This document shows positions 1-8,225 of a stretch of DNA of 64,000 nucleotides, one piece after another; the first letter of the stretch is position 1; each line of letters starts with the position of its first letter. The position numbers were made by a program, and so were the translations under genes. This DNA is from CBDDCA01 sp965218205. Lineage in GTDB: Bacteria; Spirochaetota; Spirochaetia; WTKD01; G963693115. Below the pieces are notes generated by a model, which saw only the letters and a list, made by a program, of their open reading frames with translations, made no database searches and was not told the origin of the DNA. The stretch is from the NCBI GenBank assembly GCA_965218205.1, contig OZ244590.1, positions 1,860,001-1,924,000 on the forward strand, given 5' to 3'.

Positions 1-1132
1 GGTAGCCCCTCATATAGCAGTGGAAGAAGCTGAAAAACATATTGATATATCAGGCTTATTAGTGAGTCCAGGACTTATTGATGCACATACCCATTGCTAT
101 CACAGTAGTGGCTTGCCTAAAGTGTGGGCAGGAGATTATAGTGTACAGCCTGATTACCATAGCTTTCGTAGTGGGGTTACCACTATGGTAGACACTGGGA
201 GTGCAGGAAGCTATAATTTTGGACATTTCAAAACGACTGTCATTGACAGGGCGAAAACAAGAATACTTGCCTATCTTAATATTGCTGATTATGGAATGAC
301 AACATTGATGGTAGAACAATACCCAGATATAAATGATAGCAAATCATTTATTAGCACTTGTAGTGCATATCCACAGGACATAGTTGGCATAAAAATAGCT
401 CATTATTGGAAAAAAGATTGGAAAGATGTTGAGTATGCACAAAAGGTACAAAAAGAAGTACATCTGCCTATTATGGTTGATTTCGGAGTGTTTAAGAAAG
501 AGCGTCCTTACTACACACTTGTGAGCGATATATTAAGTCCTGGAGATATAAGCACTCACTGTTTTAGAGCTCCTGTGCCTGTAGTGGATGAAAACAATAC
601 AGTATATCCTTTTTTATGGAAAGCAAAAAAGCGAGGCATACAATTTGATCTTGGACATGGAGCAGGAAGTTTCGTTTTCAGAAATGCCATACCAGCGATG
701 GAACAAGGGTTTCTCCCCGATTCTCTTTCTACTGATATACACGGACTTTGCATAAACGGAAATGTGTACGATCAAACAAACCTTTTGTCAAAAATACATG
801 CTTGTGGTTCACTCTCATGGTATGATATTTTTCGATTATCAACATCATCCCCTGCTGCCTATTTGAACAGAAATGATATAGGAAATATGAGCATAGGAGC
901 TGAGGCGGATATTGCAGTATGGTCTCTTCGAAAAGGAGCATTTAGATTTCAAGATATTGCAGGAGCATATATTGAAGGTGATGAAAAACTGGAATGTGAA
1001 ATGACATTTCGAAAAGGAGAAGTAATGTGGGACATCAACGCACGTATGGCAACTCATTACAAGCATATGCCAAAATTATATGGCTTAGAAACATGGCGAG
1101 AAGAATTGGTGCGACCACCAAACAATACATAA
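1..1132 (+). CDS. Amidohydrolase/deacetylase, 5' end outside window
   Basis: This is a metal-dependent amidohydrolase of the dihydroorotase-like superfamily, close to the deacetylase-type enzymes found beside SelA-like PLP enzymes. The first in-window start-like codon is a GTG at 20, but the frame is open to the window edge and the usual N-terminal beta-domain is missing, so the true start lies upstream. The family metal motif is visible as SPGLIDAHTHCYHSSG (HxH at residues 23 and 25 counted from the GTG). The C-terminal part has the usual IGAEADIAVWSL strand of the composite beta-sandwich. The next gene starts 4 bp after the stop, so they are co-transcribed. The substrate cannot be read from sequence; an N-acyl amino-sugar or amino-acid derivative is plausible from the neighbours. 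Confidence 0.85.
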   Translation, partial: VAPHIAVEEAEKHIDISGLLVSPGLIDAHTHCYHSSGLPKVWAGDYSVQPDYHSFRSGVTTMVDTGSAGSYNFGHFKTTVIDRAKTRILAYLNIADYGMTTLMVEQYPDINDSKSFISTCSAYPQDIVGIKIAHYWKKDWKDVEYAQKVQKEVHLPIMVDFGVFKKERPYYTLVSDILSPGDISTHCFRAPVPVVDENNTVYPFLWKAKKRGIQFDLGHGAGSFVFRNAIPAMEQGFLPDSLSTDIHGLCINGNVYDQTNLLSKIHACGSLSWYDIFRLSTSSPAAYLNRNDIGNMSIGAEADIAVWSLRKGAFRFQDIAGAYIEGDEKLECEMTFRKGEVMWDINARMATHYKHMPKLYGLETWREELVRPPNNT

Positions 1133-1136
1133 GAAT

Positions 1137-2273
1137 ATGACTATCTATGAAGAATTAGGGATAACACCATGTATTAACGCAGCTGGCACTTATACTGTGA
1201 TCGGAGGATCACGTATGAGTGAAAAAACGCTACAGCATATATGCGAAGCTGCACAACAGCATGTGTCTATTGAAGAATTACTAGCAATAGTACAGAATAA
1301 AATTGCACATATGACACATAATCAAGCAGCGGTACTGTGTAATGGAGCTGCATCAGGATTGTATCTTACTGCACTTGCCTGTGTTTCATTGAAATTAGGG
1401 AAAGCTACTAAGTACATTAGTATCTCTGAGCTTCAACAATATGAAATTCTCGCAATGAATGCCCACCATATCCCCTATGATTTTGCAGTTACGCAAACGG
1501 GCATACAACAACGTTGGGTAGGATGTTCTAGCATAGCAGGAAGCATGAGCAAGGAAGATTTAGAGCAGGCTATTCATGAACGAACAGTGGCATTGTTTTA
1601 TTATGTCTCTTCTCCTGATGGACTTGATGCAGCGGGTGCGCTCTCATTAGAAGAGACTATTGCAGTAGGAAAAAAGCACAATGTGCCTGTTATTGTTGAT
1701 GCAGCAGCACAGCTTCCTCCTGTAGAAAATCTCTGGAATTTCACTGCAATGGGAGCTACGGCAGCACTCTTTAGTGGAGGCAAAGATCTATGTGGTCCGC
1801 AATCAAGCGGTCTCATTGTAGGACAGAAAACACTGTTGACTATTATTCAGCAGACAAATTTTCCCCATTACGGATATGGAAGAATGCTAAAAATAGGGAG
1901 AGAAGAAATAGTAGGCCTATACAGTGCAGTCAAACAGTACTTAGAAAAAGATCATACTCATAGAAACACATGGGTTGAAACAATGGTATCTGATATACTA
2001 CACGCATTTACTGACAGTGAGGTATACACAATGGAACGTGCTTTTCCTAACGAGGCACAACAGCCCCTCGCCTATGTAAGAGTAGCATTAAAAAACAATA
2101 GGAGCATCCATGTGCTAGAACAAGATCTTAGAAAAGAAGCTATTTCTATCTTTGTAAAGCCCGAGAAAAATGTACTGTACATAAACCCTATGACATTACA
2201 AGAAAATGAAATATCCCTTGTTATCAAAAAACTAAAAATAATTGAAGACAGCTACATAAGGAGTAAGCAATGA
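1137..2273 (+). CDS. SelA/DgaE-like PLP-dependent lyase
   Basis: This is a fold-type I PLP enzyme of the SelA-like group that includes D-glucosaminate-6-phosphate ammonia-lyase (DgaE). The start INAAGTYTVIGGSRMS is typical of the group. The FSGGKDLCGPQSSGLIVG segment contains the probable PLP lysine (Lys216), and VIVDAAAQLPP supplies the aspartate that contacts the pyridine nitrogen. The length of 378 residues fits the family. It sits between an amidohydrolase and RidA and overlaps ridA by four bases (ATGA), so a deacylation, then ammonia elimination, then imine hydrolysis sequence is a reasonable inference. It is not a true selenocysteine synthase by context, because no selenium genes are nearby. 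The exact substrate is unknown. Confidence 0.82.
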   Translation: MTIYEELGITPCINAAGTYTVIGGSRMSEKTLQHICEAAQQHVSIEELLAIVQNKIAHMTHNQAAVLCNGAASGLYLTALACVSLKLGKATKYISISELQQYEILAMNAHHIPYDFAVTQTGIQQRWVGCSSIAGSMSKEDLEQAIHERTVALFYYVSSPDGLDAAGALSLEETIAVGKKHNVPVIVDAAAQLPPVENLWNFTAMGATAALFSGGKDLCGPQSSGLIVGQKTLLTIIQQTNFPHYGYGRMLKIGREEIVGLYSAVKQYLEKDHTHRNTWVETMVSDILHAFTDSEVYTMERAFPNEAQQPLAYVRVALKNNRSIHVLEQDLRKEAISIFVKPEKNVLYINPMTLQENEISLVIKKLKIIEDSYIRSKQ

Positions 2274-2665
2274 TAAAAAGAATACCTAACAATGCCATCC
2301 AGCATAGTACTGCAGGCCCCTATTCGCCTGTGTTAGAAGTAGCGTTTGATACATTAGTATTGATATCAGGACAAGCCCCCATAGATATGGATGGCACTGT
2401 TGTAGGAGCTAGCATAGAAGAACAAACAAGGTTTACTATGGATAACTGCATAAAACAACTCAACAATGCTCAGTGTACATTAGACAATGTATTTAAGGTA
2501 AACGTGTATCTTACAGACCTTGAGCTATGGCCACGCTTTAATGAAGTATACAAAACATACTTCTCTCTTCCCTACCCCTGTCGTACAGCAGTGCAAGTAG
2601 GCTTACTCTACACATTCTTAGTAGAAATAGAAATGTGGGCAGCAAAGAACAATACCAGCACATAA
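2270..2665 (+). CDS. ridA: RidA family enamine/imine deaminase
   Basis: A 131-residue RidA (YjgF/YER057c/UK114) protein. The family hydrolyses reactive enamines and imines released by PLP enzymes. Arg105 in YPCRTAVQV is the conserved carboxylate-binding arginine, and the C-terminal VEIEMWA strand with its glutamates is typical. GPYSPVLE near the N-terminus matches the usual GPYSqav start of the fold. The ATGA overlap with the upstream PLP enzyme suggests translational coupling. Here RidA probably handles the product of that lyase rather than acting only as a general housekeeping protein. Confidence 0.93.
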   Translation: MIKRIPNNAIQHSTAGPYSPVLEVAFDTLVLISGQAPIDMDGTVVGASIEEQTRFTMDNCIKQLNNAQCTLDNVFKVNVYLTDLELWPRFNEVYKTYFSLPYPCRTAVQVGLLYTFLVEIEMWAAKNNTST

Positions 2666-2672
2666 AACAATA

Positions 2673-2689
2673 GAGCGTATTTTTCGCTC
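2673..2689 (+). terminator. Weak hairpin after ridA
   Basis: GAGCG and CGCTC form a 5-bp stem around a TATTTTT loop, eight bases after the ridA stop. The following CCTCTTTATTC is only moderately T-rich. It lies between convergent transcription units and could be an intrinsic terminator for the ridA operon. Confidence 0.4.
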
Positions 2690-2723
2690 CCTCTTTATTC
2701 TCTCTGACAATATAAAAGACACA

Positions 2724-5507
2724 TTATCTACTACGTGAAAATCTCCGAAAAGACGATACCACATGGTATATGAGAGTAATGTTGACTGCATTCATGAGAA
2801 ATTCAATGAGGAGAATAATGCTTTTGCTTTGATCTGGTATTGTTATTCCTTTAGCTTTTTCTATAGTATTAAGAGGATCTAGGAGTTTAACAAATATGGT
2901 GAGCAACTGTGGATTTACAATAGTTAAGTACAGTATATGTATTATTAGTATATACCATATATACTTTAATTTTATAGATTTCTCTATAATCTCATACAAA
3001 GAGAGCGAAGCAAGAACAGACCATATATACTTTAATTTTATAGATTTCTCTATAATCTCATACAAAGAGAGCGAAGCAAGAACAGACCATATATACTTTA
3101 ATTTTATAGATTTCTCTATAATAGATGAACATAAACAGCATATAAGATAAACAGTTATGCTAGCAAAAATAATATCAAATAAAGCACATAAAGGAAAATT
3201 TGGATAAGAATCATAAAGTATATATGGATATAGAGACAATTTCACCGATACAGCATACATAAAAATACCTATTCCCATAGCAACAAATAAATTCAATATA
3301 ACAATCCAGAATAATCCTAGAAACCAATCTTTACCATGCCTACTAATATGAAACGACAAAAATAGATTGAATTGATCTAGTTTTTGTATTCTTTTATCCT
3401 TTAATTCTTCACGATGTTTCTCTAGTTCTTTTGCATAATACTGATGTGCCTCTAGGTTATTATTTTGTTTATAAAATCCATCTTTAATAACACGATATGT
3501 ATCTTTATCATCTACTTCTTCTATTTTAGATTTAAGAAAAATAAAATTTCTTTCTATATTCACTCCATACAGATTCAGTTTTGTAAATTTTCTATTCATA
3601 AAATAAGCAGTTTTCTCAAAACTACAATATGAAAAGTCAGCTTTAAAACTTTTTTCTTTTTTATCTTCTTTTTTATCAAAATATGCAGATTCCTTAAAAA
3701 TAGCATGCTTAAAAATTATCTCTCCTTCAAATGTAGCATCCCTAAATCCTGCCATATCTCTAAAAATAGCATGTTCAAAATCTGCCCCTTGTTTAAATTT
3801 TGCTTCTTTAAAAGCAGCATCTCCTTCAAATTTTGCATAATTAAAATTTACTTTCCCTTCAAATTTAGCTCCATAAAACTCTGCTTTCCTTTCAAATTTA
3901 GCATCACTAAAATCTACCCCCTTTTCAAATGTAGCTTCATAAAAATTTGCTTCCTCTTTAAATTTTGCCCAATTAAAATTTACTCCCTCTTTAAATGTAA
4001 ATCCATAAAAATTTGCTCCTTGCTTAAAATGTACTCTACTAAAATTTATTCCTTGCTTAAACTGATCATCACGAAAAATTTTATTAAAATCTACTTTCTC
4101 CTCAAATACAATACCATTAAAATCTGCTTCTTTCTCAAAAATAGTTCCACTAAAATTTACTCCTTTCTTAAAATGAGCTTTACTAAAAGCATTACTAAAA
4201 TCTATATTCTGATTCTGCTTAAGACCAATAACACTAAAATTTGCTTCCTTCTCAAAGATAGCTCCACTAAAATCTATTCCTTGCTCATCAAACTGAGCAT
4301 CATGAAAAACACTACTAAAATTTACTTGCTCTTCCCAATCACCATCATAAAGATCATATTTACTAAAATCTACTCTTTTCTTAAAATGAGCTTTATTAAA
4401 AATAACTCTGCCTCCAAATTTAGCTTTATTAAAACCTACTCCTTCTCCAAATTTCGCTCCGCTAAAATCTACTCCCTCTACAAATTCAACTTTATTATCA
4501 TAATCATTATATACACCAAAATCTACTCTTTTCTTAAAATCTACCCCTCGAAAATTTGCTTCCTCTCCAAATTTCGCTCCGCTAAAATCTACTCTTCCTT
4601 CAAATTTAGTAGTAAAACCAGAAGCAATATCAGGACTAAAATCTACCCCTTCCTTAAAATTTACTCCTCGAAAATTTGCTTCCTCTCCAAATTTCGCTCC
4701 GCTAAAATCTACTCTCCCTTCAAATTCAACTTCATTATAATCATAATCGTAATAACCAAAATCTACTCCTTTCTTAAAATGAGTTCTGCTAAAATCTAAT
4801 ATTCCTCCTCTCTCTCCAAATTTCGCTCCACTAAAATCTACTCTTCCTTCAAATTTAGTAGTAAAACCAGAAGCAATATCAGGACTAAAATCTACCCCTT
4901 CCTTAAAATTTACTCCTCGAAAATTTGCTTCCTCTCCAAATTTCGCTCCACTAAAATCTGCTTGTATCTCAAAGCTAGCTTCACTAAAGGATTCTTCTTC
5001 AAACTCAGCTTCATCATAATCATTGTATGCACCAAAATCTACTCTTTTCCTAAAATCTACCCTACTAAAATCCGCTCTCTCTCCAAATTTTGCTTCTCTA
5101 AAATCCGCTCTCTCTCCAAATATAGTAAGACCAGAAAAAATATCAAAATTAATACCAAAACTAAAATTTACTCCTTTCTTAAAATCTACTCCTCGAAAAT
5201 TTGCTCTTCTTCCAAATTTTGCTCCTTGAAAATTTACTTCCTTTTCAAAAATAACTTTATCCACATTAATTTCTCCTAAAAAATCACAATATGAGAAATT
5301 ATATATTTTTCCTTTTTTATCATATGATTTACGTAGTTCCGTAATAGCATTTGGATATTCATTATTGAGTATTTTTGCCCTTACATCATCTTTTTCTGTT
5401 TCATGCCACTGTATATATTTTCGAATCTGTGGCTCTTTTTTCCATATCTCCTTAAGTTCCTCGTTGTTGGATAGCTCTGCAAGTTCTTCTTGTGTTTTCT
5501 GTTCCAT
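2724..5507 (-). CDS. Large pentapeptide-repeat membrane protein
   Basis: A 927-residue protein. Residues about 65-640 are a long run of pentapeptide-type units with Phe as the centre (ADFSG, VNFKE, AKFGE), which should form a right-handed quadrilateral beta-helix. A linker with YRVIKDGFYKQNNNLEAHQYYAKE follows, a motif common before channel-like membrane domains in pentapeptide proteins. From about residue 720 there are several hydrophobic membrane segments (for example WFLGLFWIVILNLFVAMGIG). The gene is low in complexity and contains recent in-frame duplications: a 66-bp tandem repeat in the membrane part and a ~133-bp block copied 249 bp away in the helix part. Function is unknown; an ion-channel-like or envelope role is only a guess. 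The AT bias and repeats make it look accessory. Confidence 0.8.
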   Translation of the reverse strand: MEQKTQEELAELSNNEELKEIWKKEPQIRKYIQWHETEKDDVRAKILNNEYPNAITELRKSYDKKGKIYNFSYCDFLGEINVDKVIFEKEVNFQGAKFGRRANFRGVDFKKGVNFSFGINFDIFSGLTIFGERADFREAKFGERADFSRVDFRKRVDFGAYNDYDEAEFEEESFSEASFEIQADFSGAKFGEEANFRGVNFKEGVDFSPDIASGFTTKFEGRVDFSGAKFGERGGILDFSRTHFKKGVDFGYYDYDYNEVEFEGRVDFSGAKFGEEANFRGVNFKEGVDFSPDIASGFTTKFEGRVDFSGAKFGEEANFRGVDFKKRVDFGVYNDYDNKVEFVEGVDFSGAKFGEGVGFNKAKFGGRVIFNKAHFKKRVDFSKYDLYDGDWEEQVNFSSVFHDAQFDEQGIDFSGAIFEKEANFSVIGLKQNQNIDFSNAFSKAHFKKGVNFSGTIFEKEADFNGIVFEEKVDFNKIFRDDQFKQGINFSRVHFKQGANFYGFTFKEGVNFNWAKFKEEANFYEATFEKGVDFSDAKFERKAEFYGAKFEGKVNFNYAKFEGDAAFKEAKFKQGADFEHAIFRDMAGFRDATFEGEIIFKHAIFKESAYFDKKEDKKEKSFKADFSYCSFEKTAYFMNRKFTKLNLYGVNIERNFIFLKSKIEEVDDKDTYRVIKDGFYKQNNNLEAHQYYAKELEKHREELKDKRIQKLDQFNLFLSFHISRHGKDWFLGLFWIVILNLFVAMGIGIFMYAVSVKLSLYPYILYDSYPNFPLCALFDIIFASITVYLICCLCSSIIEKSIKLKYIWSVLASLSLYEIIEKSIKLKYIWSVLASLSLYEIIEKSIKLKYIWYILIIHILYLTIVNPQLLTIFVKLLDPLNTIEKAKGITIPDQSKSIILLIEFLMNAVNITLIYHVVSSFRRFSRSR
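2955..3123 (-). repeat. 66-bp tandem repeat inside the pentapeptide gene
   Basis: Units start at 2955, 3021 and 3087; the third is partial. They encode 22-residue units containing EIIEKSIKLKYIW in the membrane region. The units are essentially identical, so the expansion is recent. The period keeps the reading frame. Confidence 0.9.
4568..4949 (-). repeat. Duplicated ~133-bp block in the pentapeptide helix
   Basis: About 4568-4700 and 4817-4949 are near-identical, offset by 249 bp (83 codons). The block encodes the segment with SPDIASGFTTKFEGRVDF. This is a recent in-frame duplication, likely by recombination between the many similar units. Confidence 0.8.
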
Positions 5508-5540
5508 TATATAATCATTATAATTAATATATAAATATTT

Positions 5541-5580
5541 GTTGTAGGTGAGCTAAAATTCTTTCTTTATATGATTTGAC
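5541..5580 (+). repeat. CRISPR-repeat-like element 1
   Basis: Begins GTTGTAGGTGAGCTAAAATT and continues to a TTTATATGAT block. The first 21 bases match the crRNA-sense CRISPR repeat at 17 positions; a 4-base insertion (TTTC) precedes TTTATATGAT. It lies between two minus-strand genes and is oriented opposite to the main array on this strand. Confidence 0.55.
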
Positions 5581-5641
5581 TTAACTGTAATATCAAGTGA
5601 TGTAAAAAGCTACATAAAATGTACATAGCACATAAGAATAT

Positions 5642-6124
5642 TTATGGATAATTACATATATCTATATTATGATATGTAAAAAAATCAGAAACAACAGTAG
5701 TAGAAGAATCATTATCAAAAAAGTCATCCAGTTCAGCTATTTTTTCATTATTCAACTTTTTAATCGCTTCTCGTTCATCAATTACAGCAAGTTTTTCCTC
5801 TAACCTTTGATTATGATAATCAGTTATATCATGTGTATCTTCTGCTTTCTTTCTCAAGTATTTAATCTCAATTTCCTCAAGTTTTTTATTTTTCTGTTCT
5901 CTTATTTTTTTTTGTTCAGAAAACCACAAAGAAAGAAAACTATAAAGGGCATCCTCTTTTAATTCCTCTAATGCGTAATTTTCAGTTTCTAAATAATCAT
6001 CTAATAAATATCGAACAGTAATACAATCTTGTAAATATCTATCAAAAAAAGATTCTTGAGATTCAATATTTTGCAAGAAAAATAATAATATACATAATTG
6101 TATCAATGCAACTTTTCTTATCAT
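5642..6124 (-). CDS. Hypothetical exported coiled-coil protein
   Basis: 160 residues, not recognised. The N-terminus MIRKVALIQLCILLFFLQNIES reads as a Sec signal peptide with likely cleavage after ESQ or nearby. Residues about 65-130 are rich in Lys and Glu with heptad character (KKIREQKNKKLEEIEIKYLRKKAED) and should form a helical coiled coil. The predicted mature protein is therefore small, periplasmic or envelope-attached. It lies upstream of the pentapeptide gene on the same strand, 134 bp away. No function is claimed. Confidence 0.6.
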   Translation of the reverse strand: MIRKVALIQLCILLFFLQNIESQESFFDRYLQDCITVRYLLDDYLETENYALEELKEDALYSFLSLWFSEQKKIREQKNKKLEEIEIKYLRKKAEDTHDITDYHNQRLEEKLAVIDEREAIKKLNNEKIAELDDFFDNDSSTTVVSDFFTYHNIDICNYP

Positions 6125-6164
6125 AGCTACTCCTACCTTCTAATATAGCACTTATTGGTTTTTT

Positions 6165-6197
6165 ATGGATAAACTAAAATTCTTTATATGATATAAT
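6165..6197 (+). promoter_or_regulatory. CRISPR-repeat-like element 2, probable promoter
   Basis: Reads ATGGATAAACTAAAATTC followed by TTTATATGATATAAT. It matches the crRNA-sense CRISPR repeat at 28 of 33 positions. The extended -10 TGATATAAT (6189-6197) would start transcription near 6204, upstream of the TerB/BRCT gene at 6287. Confidence 0.6.
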
Positions 6198-6286
6198 CAG
6201 TTATGATAACGAGTGAATAACGCCAATAAAAATATTTACAGCTACTTTTTAGCAGTCGTAATTAAATAGAGAACAGGAGAATTTTT

Positions 6287-7102
6287 ATGGACTATACGCT
6301 ATTTTTAAGTAAAAATGATACTGATCGTACATTACATGAGTTTGAGGGGTTAGTGAAAGGTATTCTATTAGATAATGAACTAAATGAAAAGGAAGTGATA
6401 GCACTGAGAACATGGATTGATAACAATACACACTTTCTTTCTAAGAGTAATGAGGGTGTAATGAAAAATATTTTTACTGATTTATACTCCGCTTTTTATA
6501 ATAAATCAGGTGAGATTTTAATTGATGATATATTTATGTGTTTGCGTAATATCTCTTTCAAATCAATCTACTATAAAGAAGATACTACTAATATACAAAT
6601 TTTAATAGGTTTGCTACGTGGTATTGTTGCCGATAGAGTTATAAATCAAAAAGAAATAAATAATCTTATTGTATGGTTAAAAGATCATTCTAGCTTACAG
6701 TCTATGTATCCATATAACCTATTAGTGAAGTTACTCCAAATAGGAACAGTTGATGAAGGAATCATTACAGATAATGAAGGTAAGTTGATGGAGCTTTGTA
6801 TTGGTTTTGAAAGTGATTATGCTAATCAATCTGTTGTTAATAATGACATAGAAGTAATTTTTGAAAACAAGCATTTTTGCTTTAGTGGCTATTCTGACAG
6901 TTATTCCAAGAAAGAAGTGCAAGAAAAAATAGAGAGTTTGAGTGGCTTTTATCATAAGAGTATGTGCAAAAAAGTTGACTATCTCATTTTAGGAGATAAA
7001 AAAAGTGAAGGCTGGGCTTATGGGAGCTATGGAAGAAAAGTAGAAAGCGCTCTAAATAATGGTATTCCCGTAGTTTCAGAATCTGTATTGTCAGTAACAT
7101 AA
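6287..7102 (+). CDS. TerB-like/BRCT domain protein
   Basis: 271 residues. The C-terminus (about 188-271) is a BRCT domain of the DNA-ligase/RFC1 type: FCFSGYSDSYSKKEVQEKI, a VDYLILGD strand and the final GIPVVSESVL. The N-terminal 170 residues hold two similar helical units with the pattern GI..D......E...L..W (about 24-46 and 112-134), resembling TerB/DnaJ-adjacent helical domains. A good Shine-Dalgarno (AGGAG) precedes the ATG. BRCT domains bind DNA ends or phosphoproteins, so a nucleic-acid role is plausible. The gene lies alone between divergent and convergent neighbours, near the CRISPR genes but with no known link to them. Confidence 0.75.
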   Translation: MDYTLFLSKNDTDRTLHEFEGLVKGILLDNELNEKEVIALRTWIDNNTHFLSKSNEGVMKNIFTDLYSAFYNKSGEILIDDIFMCLRNISFKSIYYKEDTTNIQILIGLLRGIVADRVINQKEINNLIVWLKDHSSLQSMYPYNLLVKLLQIGTVDEGIITDNEGKLMELCIGFESDYANQSVVNNDIEVIFENKHFCFSGYSDSYSKKEVQEKIESLSGFYHKSMCKKVDYLILGDKKSEGWAYGSYGRKVESALNNGIPVVSESVLSVT

Positions 7103-7132
7103 GAATTACACACAAGCATGGAATAATATTAT

Positions 7133-7167
7133 AGATAAGCTAAACCCCTTCCTTTACATGTTATAAT
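7133..7167 (+). repeat. CRISPR-repeat-like element 3
   Basis: AGATAAGCTAAACCCC followed by TTCCTTTACATGTTATAAT. It is the weakest of the three similar elements but keeps the GATAAGCTAAA core and a TATAAT -10. It lies between two convergent genes, so a plus-strand promoter here would read into the 3' end of the hydrolase gene. Confidence 0.4.
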
Positions 7168-7207
7168 TGATGGTATCTCTAGTAAAGGCAAATATCCGAT
7201 TTAATAA

Positions 7208-8026
7208 TTAAAATTTTTCAACAAAATAAGACACAGTGTTCTCTATTAAAGTTTGAGAATGCGTCTTATCATCAGTTAATACATTGAATACATGATCTGC
7301 ATCTTCCATTTGTATAAATGATGTGCTTTTTGCTTTACTAGCATGAGATAAAAAGTCAGAGTCATCATATTGTAAAAAATCGTTAGTTCCCCGAATAACA
7401 AGTAAGTCGCCATCATATGTATCTATCACTGAGTATGAGTTCCATCCAATTAGTCCATATATAAATTGTCGCGATATTCTTTGTTCTGACCATGTAACCT
7501 CATCAAAAAAATCATTATTTGATAAAGAACGCAAATTAACATTGGCATCATAATCTTTTGAGATTAGCCTAAATGCACCATCATATGTGGGAGACCAGAG
7601 TACAGTAACATCTACTTTTAGTGTAGTAATTACATAGGATGCTGTTAGTCCTCCTAAAGAAAATCCAATAACACCAATTTTCTTTGTTGGATATTCTTTT
7701 TTTAGTTTATTATATGCTTCCACCGACTCCTGTAGTCTGCTTTCCATCGTTGAGGTTATGTAGTATTTGTTTCGTTCACCTTCGCCACTAAAATTAAATC
7801 GATACGATGCTATATTTTTCTCCAAAAGTTCATTGGCAGTATCCTTAAATAAGTTTCCGACTTCATCATAATGACTTTGAAATCCATGAAGCATGATTAC
7901 AATAGAGTCAAATGTATCAGGATGAGCAAATACTCCATTCTTATTGTCTTCTTTATTATCCTCTGTTCTTGAAGCACACGAAATTAACACTATGCTTACG
8001 CACATACATATAAATAATTTTTTCAT
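7208..8026 (-). CDS. Lipoprotein alpha/beta hydrolase
   Basis: 272 residues. The N-terminus MKKLFICMCVSIVLISC is a lipoprotein signal with lipobox LISC (Cys17), so the enzyme is membrane-anchored and faces the periplasm or surface. The alpha/beta-hydrolase fold is shown by MLHGFQSHYDEVG (oxyanion region), the nucleophile elbow GFSLGG (Ser123), a probable acid at Asp216 in IRGTNDF, and His245 in EDADHVF. It is most like the COG1073-type esterase/dienelactone hydrolase group; the substrate is unknown. An AGGAG Shine-Dalgarno lies 8 bases before the ATG. It is a single gene. Confidence 0.82.
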   Translation of the reverse strand: MKKLFICMCVSIVLISCASRTEDNKEDNKNGVFAHPDTFDSIVIMLHGFQSHYDEVGNLFKDTANELLEKNIASYRFNFSGEGERNKYYITSTMESRLQESVEAYNKLKKEYPTKKIGVIGFSLGGLTASYVITTLKVDVTVLWSPTYDGAFRLISKDYDANVNLRSLSNNDFFDEVTWSEQRISRQFIYGLIGWNSYSVIDTYDGDLLVIRGTNDFLQYDDSDFLSHASKAKSTSFIQMEDADHVFNVLTDDKTHSQTLIENTVSYFVEKF

Positions 8027-8074
8027 AAAAATCTCCTCATTGTAATAATGGTTCTGGCATTGATAAAAAAGAAC

Positions 8075-8108
8075 AGATAAACAAAATGGACTAAATCTGC
8101 CAGCCCTT
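8075..8108. repeat. Possible IS1595-like terminal repeat scar
   Basis: GATAAACAAAATGGACTAAA followed by TCTGCCAGCCCTT resembles the terminal sequence of the two IS1595-like remnants in this window (GGATAAACAAAATTAGACTA and TGCCAGCCCCT). It may be two fused terminal repeats left after loss of an element. It lies in the cas1 upstream region. Confidence 0.35.
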
Positions 8109-8225
8109 ATTTAATTATAAAACTTTATACATATTTCGTTTTGCTTCCTAGCATTTCTGTCTAAAGTATCTCTTTTTTCAGGTATCCATGTCCGCTCCCT
8201 AAAAATTCCTACAGGAGTTTTATAT

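Noticed and set aside
2955..3123. The 66-bp repeat in the pentapeptide gene as a CRISPR relic because it shares the 66-bp period
   Set aside because: The whole 66-bp unit is repeated with no unique spacer and is in-frame coding sequence; the shared period is coincidence.
3705..5279. Long plus-strand open frames opposite the pentapeptide gene
   Set aside because: They mirror the codon periodicity of the repetitive minus-strand gene, which has the signal of a real protein family; the plus-strand translations are low-complexity.
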